Shown: piece after piece, positions 47,950-59,342 of the stretch
Numbering within the stretch: the stretch's first letter is position 1
Layout: each line of letters opens with the position of its first letter
NCBI GenBank assembly: GCA_018398585.1
Contig: JAGTTD010000001.1
Coordinates: 2,854,501-2,918,500 of the forward strand
Origin: Simmondsia chinensis
Taxonomy: Eukaryota; Streptophyta; Magnoliopsida; Caryophyllales; Simmondsiaceae
Reading direction: 5' to 3'
Length of the DNA: 64,000 nucleotides
Program-made: the position numbers and the translations under genes
Notes under the pieces: generated by a model
Databases searched by the model: none
What the model saw: the letters and a program-made list of their open reading frames with translations, nothing else
What the model was told of the DNA's origin: nothing

Positions 47950-48399
47950 CTCCAAATGTTTGTAGCCTTATTAGAGGATTGCTATATTTTCTGATCATTT
48001 AAAATATACAAGTCTGCTCAAATATAATAAAAAATTCTATCTCTATGAATTAAAAAAAAAAAAAAAGTTAATTACGGTGTGTTGAATCTAGGGTATTTTA
48101 GACAGCAATAACATTTTGATGAATTTTAACAATGTAATGTTAGGTTTTTTATTGTTTTGGATAACCTTAATTTCAAATATAGTGGTACAATTAATGAGCA
48201 AGAAAAAGATAAATGACTTTAATGATACAATGTTCATATTGGATGTTACCAAGTTTGTCGCCATAGGAGTAGGTGACAAGTATATAAAATGTTCTCCAAA
48301 GAATCTGGAGACTAGTAGAATAAATAAGATGACCAAAGAAAAGTTCAGAGTAAATAAGGCCAAGGTATTAATTTATATAGCTAAATATAATTAATTTAC

Positions 48400-48530
48400 T
48401 TCGGAAATAGTCTCTCGTCGGGTATCACTTTGAAGGGGTAAGGCTGAGTACAACATACTCCTCCCAGACCCAACTTATGCAGGAGCTCTTAAGGCATTAA
48501 ATTTGTTATTGTAGTATATTATTAATTTAC
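48400..48530 (+). mobile_element. SINE 3' fragment
   Basis: AATAGTCTCTCGTCGGGTATC, GAAGGGGTAAGGCTGAGTAC, GCATTAAATTTGTTATTG; ATTAATTTAC-type flanks at 48390 and 48531. Confidence 0.65.
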
Positions 48531-48814
48531 CGGTAAGTGAATGTTCATTACAACCAGTGCATTTGTAGTCTAGTAATCTCCAACTACCTTCTTATTAAAA
48601 AAGAAATTCGGGAAACCGTCAGGCCCCACTCAAACTAGCTGCATTCTCACCTTAAGCATTTCTTCGATTTGTTCTTTTGTCCTAATTTTTAAGTCACTAA
48701 AATATGGGTTTTATAAATAATTTTTTTGATTTTGCTTTTCTATTTCAGTTGTTTTAAGATTGAGTAAAAATTAAAAAAAAATGTCAAAAAAAAATTGCTT
48801 TTAAAACTATCGGA
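48531..48814. other. No gene seen
   Basis: AT-rich spacer. Confidence 0.4.
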
Positions 48815-49035
48815 GTATAAAATCAATGTTGGGCTTTCATCCATCAACTTAAATTTTTGGAATAATTGGTTTCTTGATATGGTATCAGAGCCTTGATGAC
48901 CTAGATATCACGAGTTCGAATTCCAACACACTTATAATATCAAATATAATTTAAGCACAAGGTATGAGATAGACATGTGCAATATTCACACTTCAAGTTC
49001 AATGGGCATTTGCATGAGGAATTTTTTTATAGACC
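48815..49035 (+). repeat. tRNA-like dispersed repeat copy
   Basis: GGAGTATAAAATCAATG, TTGATATGGTATCAGAGCC, ATCACGAGTTCGAATTCC. One of the best copies of the family. Confidence 0.65.
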
Positions 49036-49191
49036 TTCACATATTAGAGTAAGCTTTTAGAATAATTAGTTCTTTAACAAAAACCTTCTTTCTTAAATTA
49101 TGAAAAACTAAAAAGACAAATAAAAAATAATACCAAACAAAACATAAATTATGAAAACATAGCTTTTATGCCAAACTAATGAACTTAAAGG

Positions 49192-50095
49192 TAGGGGTGT
49201 GCAAAAAAGGGTTTAAATAGTAATTTAAACTGGACCAAACCGTAAATTACGGTTAGGTTTAATTAATTTGGTTTATGGTTTGAAAAATTAAGGTTTGGTT
49301 TAGAAAATTTTTGTTATTACGATTTACGGTTTTAAACCAAACTTAAACCATAAACCATACAAACTATAAACTAAAGAATCCAATGATTATTTACATTATC
49401 CAAATCATAACAAGTTATGTTAGTGGCAAAAATTTACTTGATAACCCGATAAAAATAACTAGGTTATTTACACTAAAGGTCTTTGTACTTCTATGATCAT
49501 ATCAACTTAAGCCTTATACTTTTAAATATGTCAATTTAGTCCATTTAGAATTTATATTATATCAATTTAGTTATTTCATCAAATTTAACTTAAGGTAATG
49601 ATACAATTTTTAACGACATAATCATATTAGATGTAAATAAAATCCACTCGTTGATTCAATTTAACCCAATTTGTGACTAAACTACTAAATATTTCATTAA
49701 TAACTCAACAAAAATTTAACAGACCCAATGTTTTACCAAATTTGTCCAAAAAACATTACTACTGAATTTAACAAACCAATTTTATGTATTATTCGTAATT
49801 TTTGTGTTTATGTAGTATAAAGTATAAGCATGTTTTATACTATAAATTAGGAAGAGAAGTAGAGTTTTTATATTCTTGGATGTTTTTATAGTTAATGATA
49901 GTGTTAATAACAATTTTTCTATTATAATGGTTAAAACCGTAAACCGGACCTAACGGGGTCATAATTACGATATGGTCAGGTTTGATTTGTGATACAAAAC
50001 GGTTTGATTTTACCTTATAAAATTAGCAAACTATATTTTTACAGTTTAAACCGATTTAATAACTATAAACCATCAAATCGGACTGTGTGGCCCCC
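49192..50095. mobile_element. Probable non-autonomous hAT-like element (AAACCG repeats)
   Basis: Starts TAGGGGTGTGCAAAAAAGGG, with many AAACCGTAAA/TTTACGGTTT strings near both ends and a GGACTGTGTGGCCCCC-like right end. The composition is typical of plant hAT MITEs, but the termini are imperfect and no 8-bp duplication was found. Confidence 0.45.
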
Positions 50096-50458
50096 AACTC
50101 ACAGGTAAACAAGATGAAGAAGCAAACCTTGAGTAGACGACTTGGCCAAGAGTTGACCCCCACCACAGCTTCACCTCTACATACCCATTTAAATTATTCT
50201 GAAATAGAAAACCATTTAATCGTGTGGGTCATTTGAATATTCCCAAAATAATTCAGCCGGTAGAACCGAGAAATTAACTAAAATGTGCATACAAAGGAAA
50301 TATTACACAAATGTTCTCAACTACTATTTGTAATAAAATGTGCCTATTTCCTCAAATCATTCAAAACTATTAAATTTCTGTATTAACTGAACTATAGTTG
50401 TTTTAAAGAAAAACATTTTTCATCTTATTTTTATTGTTCATTGTATAGTTTCATAGTA

Positions 50459-50834
50459 CAACAACAACAACAACAATCCCAGTGCCTCAAGGGCTTCCGC
50501 AAAAGCGGGGTCGGGGGGGTAGATGTATGCAGCCTTCCCCCTTCAGGATGTCAACCTGAAGAGAGACTGTTTCCGAGGACCCCCAACCTGAGAGGTAAGT
50601 CTTTATCGCCTCATGGAGACCCGTGAGCAATGAGTTGTAAGCAATATGTCATGAAAGCAAAAGAGTAAGCCATAACATTAAAATGCCCTAGAGGAGACTA
50701 CGAGGCAAAACCTACCCTACAAGACAACTAGTATAAGCAAATATGCCAAATAAGCAAGTAAGCAAATAAGCGAATAGGCTGATATATGTCAATAGTTGAC
50801 AGATAGGCGTATAGGTAGATATGTACAGATAGGC
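50459..50834 (-). mobile_element. SINE, Angio-domain type with long unusual head
   Basis: GTATAGTTTCATAGTA is exact at 50443-50458 and 50835-50850. After the CAA-tail and Angio block comes about 220 bp without 5S similarity, ending in short repeats (AAGCAAATAAGCGAATAGG, GACAGATAGGCGTATAGG). The right part may be a head expanded by tandem repetition, or the SINE may have carried flanking DNA. Confidence 0.75.
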
Positions 50835-50850
50835 GTATAGTTTCATAGTA

Positions 50851-51309
50851 ACAACCTTAAATATAGAAAATATTTTTTTCTTTATTGAGGGGAAACTAAT
50901 TTTCCCTCAATGAAAAGGGGAAACTCTCCTCTACGGAGAGAAAAAAATATTTGTGTTATAATCTCACGTCTTATATTTTACTTTAACCTTCCCTTAAATA
51001 AGCATTAATCTCTACAAATTGAAAGAATAAAATCATTTCTTTAACTGAAACGACAATTTTTTCAAAAAAATTTCTAATTGAAAGCATAATGCAAAAAAGC
51101 CTTCCATCAAACTAAACAAAGTCTCAGAAATTCTAATTAGTATAAACTACTTAGATAATGATCACTGGATAAATTTTGCAAAAGGTCTCAACTATAGCTG
51201 AGATCGTAAAGTCTACACAAAGCGGTGTCCAAAATTTAGGATCGAACCCTACCTTCAACAACGTAAGAAGCGTTAGGAAAATTAGGGAGGATTACTCTCT
51301 TATGAACCT
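50851..51309. other. Upstream region of the HD-Zip gene
   Basis: AT-rich; GGGGAAACTAATTTTCCC and GGGGAAACTCTCCTC strings at 50890-50935. No frame. Confidence 0.4.
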
Positions 51310-51315
51310 CACGTG
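51310..51315. promoter_or_regulatory. G-box (CACGTG) upstream of HD-Zip gene
   Basis: TCACGTGA, about 340 bp before the start codon. bZIP/bHLH sites of this sort fit the ABA and drought response known for ATHB-7/12 relatives; function here is inferred. Confidence 0.4.
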
Positions 51316-51651
51316 ATTTCCCCCCACTTAAGGTATTTTTTTCACATCAATAAAGCCTGAGTGATTAGGATGCCAGATTTTACCCCATGTCCCAAAGTTA
51401 CCGAACCATTGGGACAAATCCGAGACCGAATTCTGACAATTAAGTAAAAAAAGGGGAGAACCTTTGGAAGAGAGTAGAGATAGAGCAGCACACGTAACAA
51501 AATCCCATTGGCTCTCCACATAAAAATAACATTTTATTCCTCACACCCCCCTAGCACAAACTTTTATTAAAACCCTCACCCGAATGAATGTCTTCATGAC
51601 AAATCTCATACATCCTTCACAGACTACGCACACTTAAATTCATCAAAAAAA

Positions 51652-53044
51652 ATGGAGAATTTTAGTACTCTAAACTCAATTCAGACATCAAAGAAGAAGA
51701 AGATGAAGAACAAGAGGAGGTTCAGTGATGATCAGATAAGATCACTTGAATCGATCTTTGAAAACGAGTCCAAGCTCGAGCCTAGGAAGAAGCTTCAGCT
51801 GGCTCGCGAACTTGGGCTGCATCCGCGCCAGGTGGCTATTTGGTTTCAGAATAAGCGGGCTCGGTTCAAGTCTAAGCAGCTTGAGAGAGAGTATAATGTT
51901 CTGTTGGCTAATTACAATGCGCTTGCTTCTGGGTTTGAGAGTCTTAAGAAGGAGAAGCAGGGGTTGATCGTGCAGGTATAATGGATCAAGAGATGAATTT
52001 TAATTTATTTTATAGGATTATGGATAATATGTGGTGGGAATTTTCATGATATATGTTAGATTATAAAATCATTGGCTTGCATTTATTTATGCTTAAGTTG
52101 TGAGGAATAGTTGGTTTTTCAGTGAAGTAATAGAATTCTCTTTGACCAACAAATCCTGCTTTTAATTTTGAAGTTGCAGTGTGTTAGAACATAAAATGAT
52201 TTCAAGGCCTTCACCCGTGAGCTTAGGCTTTTAGGACACTTGATTCCTCATTCCTTGACATCATTAGAGCTTATTGATTAAAAGGTTACTAGTTTGAATC
52301 ATGATAACCTACATACTCTTAATACTAATATAATTTTTACATAAGCTATGAGGTGGACTTGCATAGTATCCACTCTTCAAACCTATTGGGCATTTGAGTT
52401 TTTTTTTTTGGGGGGGGAGGGGTGGAGGATAAAAAATCATTCATGTACTTTTATCCATATTTTGGGATAGTTAGTACTTTGACCTGACTTAAGTTGTGGA
52501 GTAGGTTTGTACGCAATATCCATTCTTCAGAACCAATGAGCGGCTACATTGAGGGGTTATGTCTTAAATCTTTACTTAACAGTTTAAGCTTTTAAAATAG
52601 TTAGTTTCTTACCTTACAGATACTTATTGGCTTCAATTGATGCAGCTGCAGAAGTTGAATGATCTGGTGAACAAGGTACAGGCAGAGACCCAATGCTGCA
52701 ACACAAATGCCGCTGCAAACAGCAGCGATTCCCAGTCAGAAAATGACAAATCAGAAGAAAATAATCATAATTATAATAAAAATAATAACACCAAAGAGTG
52801 TGAATGTGAAGCAAGACCACTTGGAACATTAGAAGGAACAGAATATGGAGTGGGAATCCTATCCGATGATGGGTGCAGTGAAAACACAAGTTACTTAGGA
52901 ATGAACGGGGAAACCGATCTTCTTACCATGGTTGAGCCAGGTGGTAGCTCTTTGACATCACCCGGTGACTGGTGCAATCTTCGGTCTGATGATTTGTTTA
53001 ATCAATCTGCTAATAGTTATGAATGGTGGGACTTTTGGTCTTAG
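51652..53044 (+). CDS. HD-Zip class I transcription factor, ATHB-7/ATHB-12-like
   Basis: Two exons, 51652-51975 and 52646-53044 (240 aa). A homeodomain (about residues 20-75: [52 protein letters not shown]) is joined to a leucine zipper with leucines at seven-residue spacing (QL, VL, AL, SL, GL, KL), then an acidic/Asn-rich region and a C-terminus EWWDFWS matching the DFWS end of ATHB-7. The family binds CAATNATTG dimerically in the nucleus and the gamma clade is ABA- and drought-induced. The start ATG has a strong context (AAAATGGAG). Length is near ATHB-12. Odd: homeodomain position 56 is Phe (RARFK) where this clade has Trp. The gene name is by similarity; orthology was not tested. Confidence 0.93.
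51976..52645 (+). other. Intron of the HD-Zip gene, repeat-loaded
   Basis: 670 bp, GT (GTATAATGG) to AG (TTGATGCAG), phase 0, splitting the zipper between LIVQ and LQKL. About 52185-52395 is a copy of the tRNA-like dispersed repeat (AACATAAAATGATTTCAAGG, CATTAGAGC). Two partial repeats of it follow (TTTTGGGATAGTTAGT near 52460; TTTAAAATAGTTAGTTTCTTACC near 52590) almost reaching the acceptor. An alternative AG six bases downstream (52651) would remove two residues. Confidence 0.85.
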
Positions 53045-53262
53045 ATTGTGTTGTAAATGTACATGATAAAAGAAAATAATGACATAATCATTGAGATTAT
53101 GAGGTGAAGGGGATTTCGGGGAGGGACAAGGGAATGAATCTTTAGAGAAGTTTGATGGCATTGTGGAGAATGTAGCTTTGTATGTACAGAAACTGAGGAC
53201 ATCGTGTCCTGTAAAGAGTGTTATAGAAACGGTATAATAGAAATAGAAAGTATCAATGAGAA

Positions 53263-53268
53263 AATAAA
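53263..53268 (+). terminator. Candidate polyadenylation signal
   Basis: AATAAA about 220 bp after the stop codon of the HD-Zip gene. Confidence 0.4.
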
Positions 53269-54614
53269 GCCAGGCATATAGTGTAAAATGTTTCATCTAG
53301 TGGCACCATATTTACAGAGTTGCATAAGTTCTTCATCATTAACAAGCACAACCACTGACAACCTAAGAAGAATTGGGTTTGATATGGGCTTATTTTCCAT
53401 TCATGGACAATGTCCTTTAAAAGTAAAACTAGGCTCCACATATAAGACTAATAGAGAAACGAGAGGGAGGGATGGGTGGAAAGAGGCAAGTAGATCATGA
53501 AGCATGAACTCAAAATACTCGACTTTGTGTTTGAGGAAGAAACTGAGCTTCTCATCTTAATCTAACTAGTCAATATGGGATATGAAAGAAATGCACAATG
53601 ACACTATTTATACTGGAACAAATGGTCACATGGATAGGGATGGAGAAAATAATGTATGAGGCATAGTTAAAGAAGAAAATGCATAGACCACATTGACAAA
53701 GAAGGCATCAAAATATGCATTATATACAATTTTGTTATATGCTTATATACACCAAAGCATTCAATACTATTACTAAATATATGGACCACCTTTAGTACTT
53801 AACAGATACAGATTTTCAGGATATGAAAGCTCACATAAGATGGCATTAATGATATGAAAACCGTGAAGAATAAGATGAGAGAGCGAGAGAGAGTAGAAAT
53901 GATTCAGGCATGTGAAGGAGTGGTCGAAGAAGGCATGGTCATTGTTGCATAGAAACATACTGTTTCTTATTGGAGATTAACAAACATATATTTTATAATA
54001 TAACTCAAACATTTACTTTAAACCGTTTAGAGCTCACTTAATGAGAAAAGGGAATCAGTTGTTGCAGTACACCCCTTTCCCTCAAAAAACTTCAATCGTA
54101 GAGCCTTAGTTTCATCCTTTGGCATGTATTTGGTTTTGGATTAAATTAAAGATTGTAGTCCAAGATTTCAATAGTAAGAGTTTGATATCTGATTGGCATC
54201 ATGGTTTATTCATCTACTGAGAGGGTTCTCATGTAAATTTCAGTGTGTTATTTTTGTGTGATTTTCACGTTTCCTTTGTAAATTTGTGTGACTTTTTCTC
54301 GACGGAACTTGTGTCCAAAACCCAAATTTAGGAAAACCAGTCTGGGATTTATGCTGATCTAGCTGTTGGATTAGCCTTTTCATAAATAATCATCTGACCC
54401 TGAGACAGCCCATGACGATCTTGCAGTGCAGCCCAAGTTTGTGACCCAGGTTTCGAGCCTGCTTTTTAGTAAGTTCTTTCCATAAAAAAGTTGCCATTCT
54501 TTATATTTTCCTTATACTGGTACTCCATAAACAATTTTCATTTTCCATTTTTCTTAGCTATGATTCCAAAATGTGCCAGTTGCAAAGAGATCATGAATAC
54601 CTATTCCACTCTGT
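53269..54614. other. No gene; LTR-like fragment
   Basis: Around 54220-54360, GAGGGTTCTCATGTAAATTTCAGTGTG and GTGTCCAAAACCC resemble LTR ends such as those at 55300-55445. No frame. Confidence 0.35.
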
Positions 54615-55445
54615 AGGGCAAAATACCGAAAGATTTGGTTTGATTTAGATACCAAACTAAGATTTGAACATCAAATGAGAAAAGAAGAAAACGGGAGAAA
54701 CAAAGACACCGAGATTTCCCTCAAATGAAAGAAAAACTATGCACGGAGAGTGAGAGAAAACATTTTGGACCACTTATTTGGCTACTGACATCATTTTCCG
54801 CCCACATGATATCATCCCGCTTTCCCCACTTTAACCAAATGGGTTGATCAGAATTCACCTTCTCATCTCTCACCCTCTCAAAAGAGTCATCCTCTATACA
54901 TATGACACGGGTATGATGAACTAACCCAAGATAGATGCTAACCACTTGGGAGTCCAAACTAAAAATTTGAGACATAACACAGCACACTCAACGAATAGAT
55001 GCAGTTATATGTATAAGGAAAGAGAAGCGAAGAGGCAGCTATAACTAATGAAGTGGAGTGCAAGAGACCCGGCTTTTTCTTGTGTCATTAACTGAGAGAT
55101 GGAGTTTATAGAATATTATGTGGTGTCTCGAATTTTTAGTACAGATTAGATGGGGAGTGCGGGGTGGAGCGGAGGGAACAGGCCCTTTAGGTATATGTTC
55201 CTCTCTATTTATATTTCATTGTAGGGCCTTCACTAGGTGACAGAGTTAGCGAGCTTCTTATATCCTCCGTTACAAATCTAGTGAAAGATTTCATCCTTCC
55301 GCCAATAATTTTTCCCTCATTTGAGGGTTTTTTCACATAAATCATTGTGTTATTGTCTTTCCTTCCCCCTTCTTTTCTCATTTTCTCTCATATCTACAAA
55401 CTGATATCTAAATCTAATCCAAATATTGGGTATTTTGCCAACATA
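54615..55445. repeat. Pair of LTR-like sequences in inverted orientation
   Basis: The left arm (about 54615-54735: GGCAAAATACCGAAAGATTTGG, TTTAGATACCAAACT, AAATGAGAAAAGAAG, CCCTCAAATGAAAG) matches the complement of the right arm (about 55310-55445: CCCTCATTTGAGGG, TTTCTCATTTTCTC, TATCTAAATCTAATCCAAATATTGGG, TATTTTGCC). The right copy, read on the minus strand, begins TTGGCAAAATACCC and has TATAAATAGAGAGG further in, as in Copia LTRs. Either two solo LTRs or an inverted duplication. Confidence 0.55.
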
Positions 55446-56090
55446 GAATGATGCTTGTAGTTTGGCTAATTACCGTGACATGTAAAATTGACATTCTACA
55501 AGCGCAATCATAAACTGAGAATACAGTTTCATGCGTCCATAAGAAGATGCTTGGCTAAGCTATAATCTTTAGGCCTATGGAGTTCGGGAAAATCCAAATA
55601 TCTCAGAGATGGACAGAGGGGTAGAATTTCACAAGCAAACCACACTTCGTGTCATACATTAGAAGTGCATTGATTAGCATCCAAGCCCAACCCAAGGACA
55701 CTCTTAAGATCCAGTGTGTGTTTTTTCAAGTCTCTAATCAATTCTGGGACATATTCAAGGAAATTTTGTCCCTAAGCCAAATCGGCTTGTGGCAATTTTC
55801 ATTGAGAAATTTATAATTATGATAGAACAAGATCCATTTTGCTTCATATCTAAGGGATTCTCAAGTTCAAGTGGAAGACGACATGTCATTCGATCAATAC
55901 ATAATGACACCAAGCCTTTATTGCAGCCAATGCTACTGAATTTGTAGCTTTAATTTTGTCCCGAGAATCAAATATCATTTCCTCTACTTGATGCCATGCT
56001 ATTAAGTATTTTGATTTATATTTTTTTTATTTATAAAACGTGAAATATAATAACCGAGTTGATTAGAAAAAATGGTACAAGAAGTTGTAG
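55446..56090. other. No gene seen
   Basis: Mixed-composition sequence without a supported frame. Confidence 0.4.
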
Positions 56091-56099
56091 ATACACCTC

Positions 56100-56215
56100 T
56101 GGATTTGGAAGTTGTTGCCAAAGGAAAGCCACGGTACAATAAGCTAGTGGCGATGTTTTCTGGTTGCCAACAACATGACCCGGGTTCGATCCCCCTGGGG
56201 CGATATTACCATTGT
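56100..56215 (+). repeat. tRNA-like sequence, possible SINE head
   Basis: GACCCGGGTTCGATCCCCCTGG is a good B-box, preceded by AAGCTAGTGGCG as a possible A-box about 50 bp upstream. No cloverleaf could be drawn with confidence, so not called as a tRNA gene. Confidence 0.4.
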
Positions 56216-56460
56216 AAATATAAAAGTTAAAAGAACTTGAATATTATGTGTTGGGCTTCCTCAATGAAGTCTAGTTTTTTATATACTGTAATAGGTCACA
56301 CCAATCGAAGGGACAAGAAAATTGTGGGGGGCTTGAGCTTTGTTTTGAAGAGGCTAGGCATTTACTATGTGGCTGAAAAAACCCTACGTAGGGTCTGAGA
56401 AACTGCAAAAGCAAGAAGGAAATTCTCTTAAAACTTCCTGGAAATACTGAAAATCCATAC

Positions 56461-56936
56461 TAGGGGTTTAAATGAGGTGAGTCGGCTCACAAGCCCTCCC
56501 GAGCTTGCTCGTTATAAAGCTCGAAAAGCTCAGCTCACTATGAGCTTGAGCTGAGCAGAGCCGGCTCGTTTAGCTTATTGAGCCGAGCCCGAGCCTAGTG
56601 AAGCTCGAGCTCGTAGGCTTGCGAGCCTAAACGAGCATAAGCGGGTGTTTTTTAGTGTAGTATATTTGCTTAAATATTGCCCTGTGAAGCCATATTGGAA
56701 TCTAAATGAGTCGAGCCCCAACTCAAATGAGCCTATAGTGAGCTTAAATGGGCCAAAATATGCAAGCCTACTTTGAAGTTCATCGAGCTTAGATCGAGCC
56801 GAGGCGAGCCGAGCCCTAGCTTTTGACAAGGCGAGCTCAAGCCTGAACTTTCAAACCTCAACGAGCTTTAAGCCGTGCCCAAGCTGAGCCTCGAGCTTGG
56901 CAGGCTCGGGCTCGGCCTGGTTCAGATACAACCCTA
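56461..56936. mobile_element. 476-bp non-autonomous hAT element (AGCTC-rich)
   Basis: ATCCATAC is exact at 56453-56460 and 56937-56944 (8 bp, hAT habit). Termini TAGGGGTTTAAATGAG and the inverse of ...TACAACCCTA pair imperfectly. The interior is packed with GAGCTCG/CGAGCC/GAGCTTG repeats on both strands. No transposase. Confidence 0.85.
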
Positions 56937-56944
56937 ATCCATAC

Positions 56945-57634
56945 AATTCCCTGGACATAGTCACAAACCACGTAAATCTTGTGTTTTGTTTCTTTTTCTC
57001 ATTGAATTTTTCCTTTGTTCTTTTGGGTTCGTTTCCTGGACAACAAATGGGTAATAGAAATAAGATTTATATAACTAAGGCCAATATGCGAACACGCTTC
57101 AAATGTTGCAACATTCATTAACAAAATCAGTGTAAAATATTGAAATAGAATTGCCTAACTGCGCAGGAGCGCCTGATGAGCGATGTCTATGCAAGAATTG
57201 CACAATACTGAGCTAGTTACAACTATAAACATCTGCAAAGTCGTAAGGCAAGTAGAATTGTTCGGCATTTATTTAAAAATCATATATCAAATTCAAAATC
57301 ACTTATATGTTACAAGTAAACATGTCTCTCTCTTGATCGCACTCACTCACTCGAATGTTGTAGGAGAAACAGATTAATCATGTATAGGATATATGATAGA
57401 TATTATTCTAATAGGTGGTTTTATTTTATTGATAATTTAGATAAATCTTTCTTTTTTAATAAAAGGTAGTTAACTTAGTAGTGGTCCCCTTTCCTCATTC
57501 TAGTATAAAATGAGTTATATGATTGTACAACAGTTATGGATATGAATGTTGAAATGAAATATAGCTCTCCCCCTACTATTCCTATTGCTGAATTCTATTC
57601 TATTTCTCCTTTATTTCTACTATGAACTCTGATT
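56945..57634. other. No gene seen
   Basis: AT-rich; no supported frame. Confidence 0.4.
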
Positions 57635-58088
57635 ATGCTTCTAAGATGGCAATCTAGCCACACTTCTGATTTTAAATGTATCATCGGAGAGCAAACGCAA
57701 ATGTCAAGCTTGAGCCATAGATGTCCATGTATAATTGCAATGAACTCCGAAATTCATGAACATCCACAAACAGCAATTAAACTCGCAATCAACGAGTACA
57801 TGAATAATCAAACTGCATCATTGACATGTAAATGCAACTTAAAAGCACCCAGACGACAAGTTCTAGTACAAATCAAGCACAGTAATACGAATACCTTTGA
57901 TCTTCAACCAAATGCAAGAATTTCGGAGCATGTTCATCAATTACACTTGTTTTTCCACGGATTTTCAAGTTTTGAATGGAAATTACGAGCTCATCCGAAT
58001 CGAATTTCTGCCATTGTTGTAATCCCTAGAACATTACACCAAACGAAATGTGGAAACCGCAAAGGAATCGAGAATTGTAAAGCATTTG
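57635..58088 (+). CDS. Unrecognised 150-codon open frame, disrupted by an LTR element
   Basis: An open frame from an ATG at 57635 gives a Cys/His-containing, asparagine-rich product (KCIIGEQTQMSSLSHRCPC; HVHQLHLFFHGFSSFEWKLR). It matches nothing I know. It runs into the LTR element at 58089; removing the element would add about nine codons and a stop after 61866. It may be chance; no coding evidence beyond length. Confidence 0.2.
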
Positions 58089-58521
58089 TGTTATGACCCA
58101 AAGTAGTTCTAGGCCATAAACTAGTATTTTTTGAATTGAATTTAGAGAAAAAGGGAGAAGAAGAAAGAGAATTAAGGGAGAATTAGAAATTGAAGAGGAA
58201 AGTAAAGGAGAAAGAGAGAGTGAGAGAGGGAAAGAGAGAAATTGTAATTGTAATTTCTTATTATCATCAAAAGTTATCCAATACAATGATACTTCCCCTC
58301 TTATATAGGCATAAGGGATAAGAGGGAAGGGAAAAAAACAACAAAAAATAAGCACAAAAATCTAGTTTAAACCTGCAGCATCCCAAGAACGCAACAAAAC
58401 AACGACTACCAACAGCCATGAACTGATTTTCCCTCCAAAAACAGTATTTAAAAGTTAGTTAGGTATTTAACTTCTAAATCTATTTTATTGAAAATTTAAC
58501 CTAAACCCTAGGTACACCACA
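58089..58521 (-). repeat. LTR of the compound element (3' in element orientation)
   Basis: TGTTATGACCCAAAGTAG... to ...GGTACACCACA; GA-rich tract, TATATAGG-type box on the minus strand side near 58305. Confidence 0.85.
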
Positions 58522-58551
58522 TTACACCCCCCCCCCCCCCCCCCAAAAAAG
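58522..58551 (-). other. Poly-G polypurine tract
   Basis: Plus strand TTACA then about 19 C and AAAAAA; on the minus strand TTTTTT and a G-run directly before the LTR. The same design recurs at 60120-60150. Confidence 0.6.
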
Positions 58552-58628
58552 TTAATCCTTGACCTCAAGGATTCTCTTCACTTTTTTAAATCACCGGGTT
58601 TCACGATCATGAACAACCAACTGTGACA

Positions 58629-59132
58629 TTATACAAACTTGGTTGATCTTCTTCTTCTTTTTTTTTTTTTTTTTTTCCCTTTTCTTCCTCCTCTTGAAGC
58701 CTTAGCACTAAATTCAAGGAGTAATACAGTCAGAAAAGCAGACTTCCCCTTGTCAAGATAGTAGATAGCCTCCTTTTGGAACGTTTCTAATTCAAAAGTG
58801 AACTCCAGTACCATAACAAGAACAAGTTCATGAAAATGCTCTGCGATATGTTCACCGCCTCCATTAGTAGCCCAAGACTCCCACATTCCTTGATGTGCCT
58901 CCTCTTTTGAACGACTAAATGGAAATTCCTACGCAGGAACAGCAACTGACTGAGGTGATGCTGGTTCCAAAGGTATTTTAGCCTTACCAAACCAGTCAAA
59001 GTCCCAGCCTTTACCAGCTTTGTCCGGAGAGAATTCATCAGGGTCCAATCTTGGCAAAGGATATTTATCTTCTATGTACTCTTTAATGGATTCAGGCGTT
59101 TCCCTAGGAATGATTGGAGGCAATTTAAGCAT
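58629..59132 (-). pseudogene. Captured fragment resembling SKI2-like RNA helicase (DExH11)
   Basis: Minus-strand frame: LKLPPIIPRETPESIKEYIE, YPLPRLDPDEFSPDKAGKGW, DFDWFGKAKIPLEP and, after an in-frame TAG where Trp is likely, EFPFSRSKEE, then GGGEHIAEHFHELV and FELETFQKEAIYYLDKG. These recall the N-terminal part and the Q-motif/pre-Walker region of plant SKI2, the exosome-associated helicase, from memory of the family. The two parts are far apart in a real SKI2, so an internal piece is missing. The helicase core (GKT, DEVH) is absent and the frame ends in Lys-rich text. Confidence 0.6.
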
Positions 59133-59342
59133 TTAGATTTCTCCCAAATCTTGGACACCCACATGAGTTTCTTCAGCATCTTTTTCCAAACTTAGGGCAA
59201 GTGAAAGAAACTCATGTTTTGGTTGTGATTGGGGACTTCTTGGTTGATTTTTTTGATCTTGATTTGTGCGTTGAGGCTGATTTTTTTGGATGGCAATCAT
59301 TTTTTCCATCAATTTATCTATATTAGCATCAGCTCTTTCCCT

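Noticed and set aside
51328..51519. 63-codon minus-strand frame upstream of the HD-Zip gene
   Set aside because: Lies in the presumed promoter, no homology recognised.
56100..56215. tRNA gene
   Set aside because: A good B-box but no convincing acceptor stem or anticodon arm.
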